Assembly: GCA_004525155.1 (NCBI GenBank)
Contig: SPDA01000103.1
Span: 1-6,576 of the forward strand
Direction: 5' to 3'
Length of the DNA stretch: 6,576 nucleotides
From: Spirochaetales bacterium
GTDB taxonomy: Bacteria; Spirochaetota; Spirochaetia; SPDA01
Shown: one piece after another, positions 5,344-6,576 of the stretch
How the letters are laid out: each line of letters begins with the position of its first letter
How positions within the stretch are numbered: the stretch's first letter is position 1
Notes under the pieces: model-generated
What the model was told of the DNA's origin: nothing
The model's database searches: none
What the model saw: only the letters and a program-made list of their open reading frames with translations
Translations under genes and position numbers: made by a program

Positions 5344-6495
5344 ATGAAGACCGATTATGAAGAAAAAATATTGCAGGGACTTTTTAAAACGCCCGGACTT
5401 ACACGGACTGAAATTGCGGACCTGTTGAACAGCAGAAAAAATACGATTGGGGAAATTTGTAACAAGTTACTGGATGACAATAAAATAATTACAGCTGAAC
5501 CGGGAAAACAGAGGAATGCCGGTCTTATGCTCAATACGGCTGCATTTACCGCTCTGGGTATAGAGCATACTTTGGATGAAATCCGTTTTGTACTTCTTGA
5601 TGCAGGATTGGAAAGACTGCAGAAAACTGTCATGCCACTTCCGTCTTCCTCAGGTGAAGATCGTGTGCAGTTTATCAGGCAATCTATCGAGGATTTTTTG
5701 AATTCCTGTAAATTTCGTACAGGTTCCCTGGTGGGGGTTGGTTACAGTGACTTTATTCCACACGACATAGGAACCGGTTTAAAGGTAAAATCTATCTGGA
5801 TGCCGAATTGGGGAAATATCAATATCAAGGCCGGGCTGGAAGAGTGCTGTTCCTCGGAATCCTGGTTAATGCGTTGAACGGATGCCTATGCAATAGCAGA
5901 GCATGTTTGGGGAGCGTGTAAAGGTCCCGATCCTTTTATCGTCGTAGAACTAGGGGACGGTATAGGGCTCTCTGTTTTTATGAATGGTTCGTTTATCAAG
6001 GGGACTACCGATATATTTGGTGAAATGGGACATACCGTTTACCGGGAAGACGGTGATATTTGTAAATGCGGAAACCGCGGCTGTTTAGAGACTTTTGCCG
6101 GCAGGAGCGCCATAATAAACAAGGTAAAGGAGAATCTTGCGGATAATCTGGGATTTTTTCGAAAATCTTTCGGTAGCAGTTTCACCTTCGAGGATATTTG
6201 TTCAAATGCGGCCGAGGAAAACAAGTTGGCTCTTCTCGTACTTCGTGACGCAGCAAAGGCTATTGGTGATACTATTGCGAACGTGGTAAATGTCCTCGGT
6301 ATTACCAGGGTAGTTCTCTATGGCGAAACCGTCAAGGCAGGTACGGTACTCACGGACGAAATTCAAAACTCGATTCGAAAGCATTGTATTTACCCGCTCA
6401 ATCAGGGCAGTGAGATAATACTAAGCGGACTTGATGTATTCGCGAGTGCTTCAGGGGCTGCTTTTTTCGCCATAGATAAATTTTTTAATACTTAA
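5344..6495 (+). pseudogene. ROK-family (NagC/Mlc/XylR-type) transcriptional regulator interrupted by in-frame TGA
   Basis: A 384-codon frame including its TAA stop, typical of ROK repressors, broken once by TGA at 5875-5877 (codon 178). Everything before and after is in the same frame and aligns to the family. Residues 1 to about 70 form the winged helix (LTRTEIADLLNSRKNTIGEI, then wing and GLMLNTAAFTALGIE). After the stop come TDAYAIAEHVWGACKG, ELGDGIG (normally GTGIG), EMGH and the zinc motif CKCGNRGCLE. By alignment with Mlc (HDISAWTMAE) and NagC (NDTRALTLAE) the stop occupies the conserved Asp of the sugar-binding core. The unbroken part is 177 residues: it keeps the DNA-binding domain but loses half the sensor fold and the zinc site. 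ATG at 5344 is chosen for GGAAGGA six bases upstream; an in-frame ATG at 5305 lacks a ribosome-binding site. Divergent placement suggests it controlled the minus-strand operon. A sequencing error is the main alternative to true inactivation. Confidence 0.85.
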
Positions 6496-6576
6496 TGCGA
6501 CAAAATGAAAAAGTGCCGCAGCCGTGAAATACCTCGCGCAGCTGGTAAGGTCTGATTGTTGGTGATTTTTAAATAA
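6496..6576. other. Short 3' flank of the ROK gene with no recognisable feature
   Basis: The 81 bases after the ROK stop show no strong GC hairpin followed by a T run, so no terminator can be called. A 16-codon frame from ATG 6505 has no supporting features. Confidence 0.5.

Noticed and set aside
5875..5877. Genetic code reassignment of TGA to Trp or Gly.
   Set aside because: TGA ends the sulfatase-like and deacetylase-like genes exactly at the overlaps with well-formed downstream starts, and Trp is coded by TGG throughout.
5882..5904. A hairpin-like arrangement (ATGC-CTAT-GCA-ATAG-CAGA-GCAT) just after the TGA in the ROK frame, reminiscent of a selenocysteine insertion element.
   Set aside because: The stems are only four base pairs each with an asymmetric bulge, ROK proteins are not known selenoproteins, and no Sec machinery is visible. 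A nonsense mutation or sequence error is simpler.
6505..6555. A possible 16-residue peptide after the ROK gene.
   Set aside because: It has no ribosome-binding site or conserved motif and is too short to support from sequence.
6530..6576. Possible terminator after the ROK gene (ACCT...AGGT stem followed by a T-rich stretch).
   Set aside because: Only a four-base stem with a long loop is visible, and the T run is not adjacent to it.

Overview
The window looks like part of a catabolic gene cluster from an anaerobic, heterotrophic bacterium. Five genes lie head to tail on the minus strand, and a divergent regulator of the ROK (NagC/Mlc/XylR) type lies on the plus strand. The combination of a ROK regulator, a sulfatase-superfamily enzyme and a UroD-type (possibly corrinoid-linked) methyltransferase is the kind found in anaerobic spirochaetes, Lentisphaerae/Planctomycetes relatives and clostridia. 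The taxon cannot be fixed from the sequence. Intact genes end at ordinary TGA and TAG codons and use TGG for Trp, so the standard code is assumed.

Layout, read along the minus strand from the regulatory region at about 5.1-5.3 kb towards position 1: (1) a NodB/CE4-like polysaccharide deacetylase-family hydrolase (4247-5110); (2) a fold-type IV PLP aminotransferase (3337-4257); (3) a DapB-like NAD(P)-dependent dehydrogenase resembling 2,4-diaminopentanoate dehydrogenase (2290-3297); (4) a cytoplasmic sulfatase/alkaline phosphatase-superfamily hydrolase with Thr at the nucleophile position (972-2285); (5) a UroD/MtaA-family protein with an H-x-C motif, cut by the left edge (1-984). Two junctions overlap, one has a gap of only 4 bases, and the last has a gap of 39 bases with a good ribosome-binding site. 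This is a tight operon, and it probably continues to the left of the window.

On the plus strand, 5344-6495 is a full-length ROK repressor frame broken by one in-frame TGA at codon 178. That is the position of the conserved Asp of the ROK fold, and both halves remain in the same frame. The AT-rich divergent intergenic region (5111-5343) holds a perfect 8+8 bp inverted repeat and repeated half-sites, which is a good operator candidate, and a palindromic -10 element that reads TATAAT on both strands.

Taken together (inference), the operon encodes cytoplasmic enzymes that could successively remove an N-acyl group, exchange or oxidise an amine, cleave a sulfate or phosphate ester and transfer a methyl group. 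That would suit breakdown of an N-acylated, ester-modified, possibly methylated amino compound. No enzyme here has its substrate fixed by sequence. I know of no named pathway with this set of five, so the cassette itself is the most interesting part of the window.
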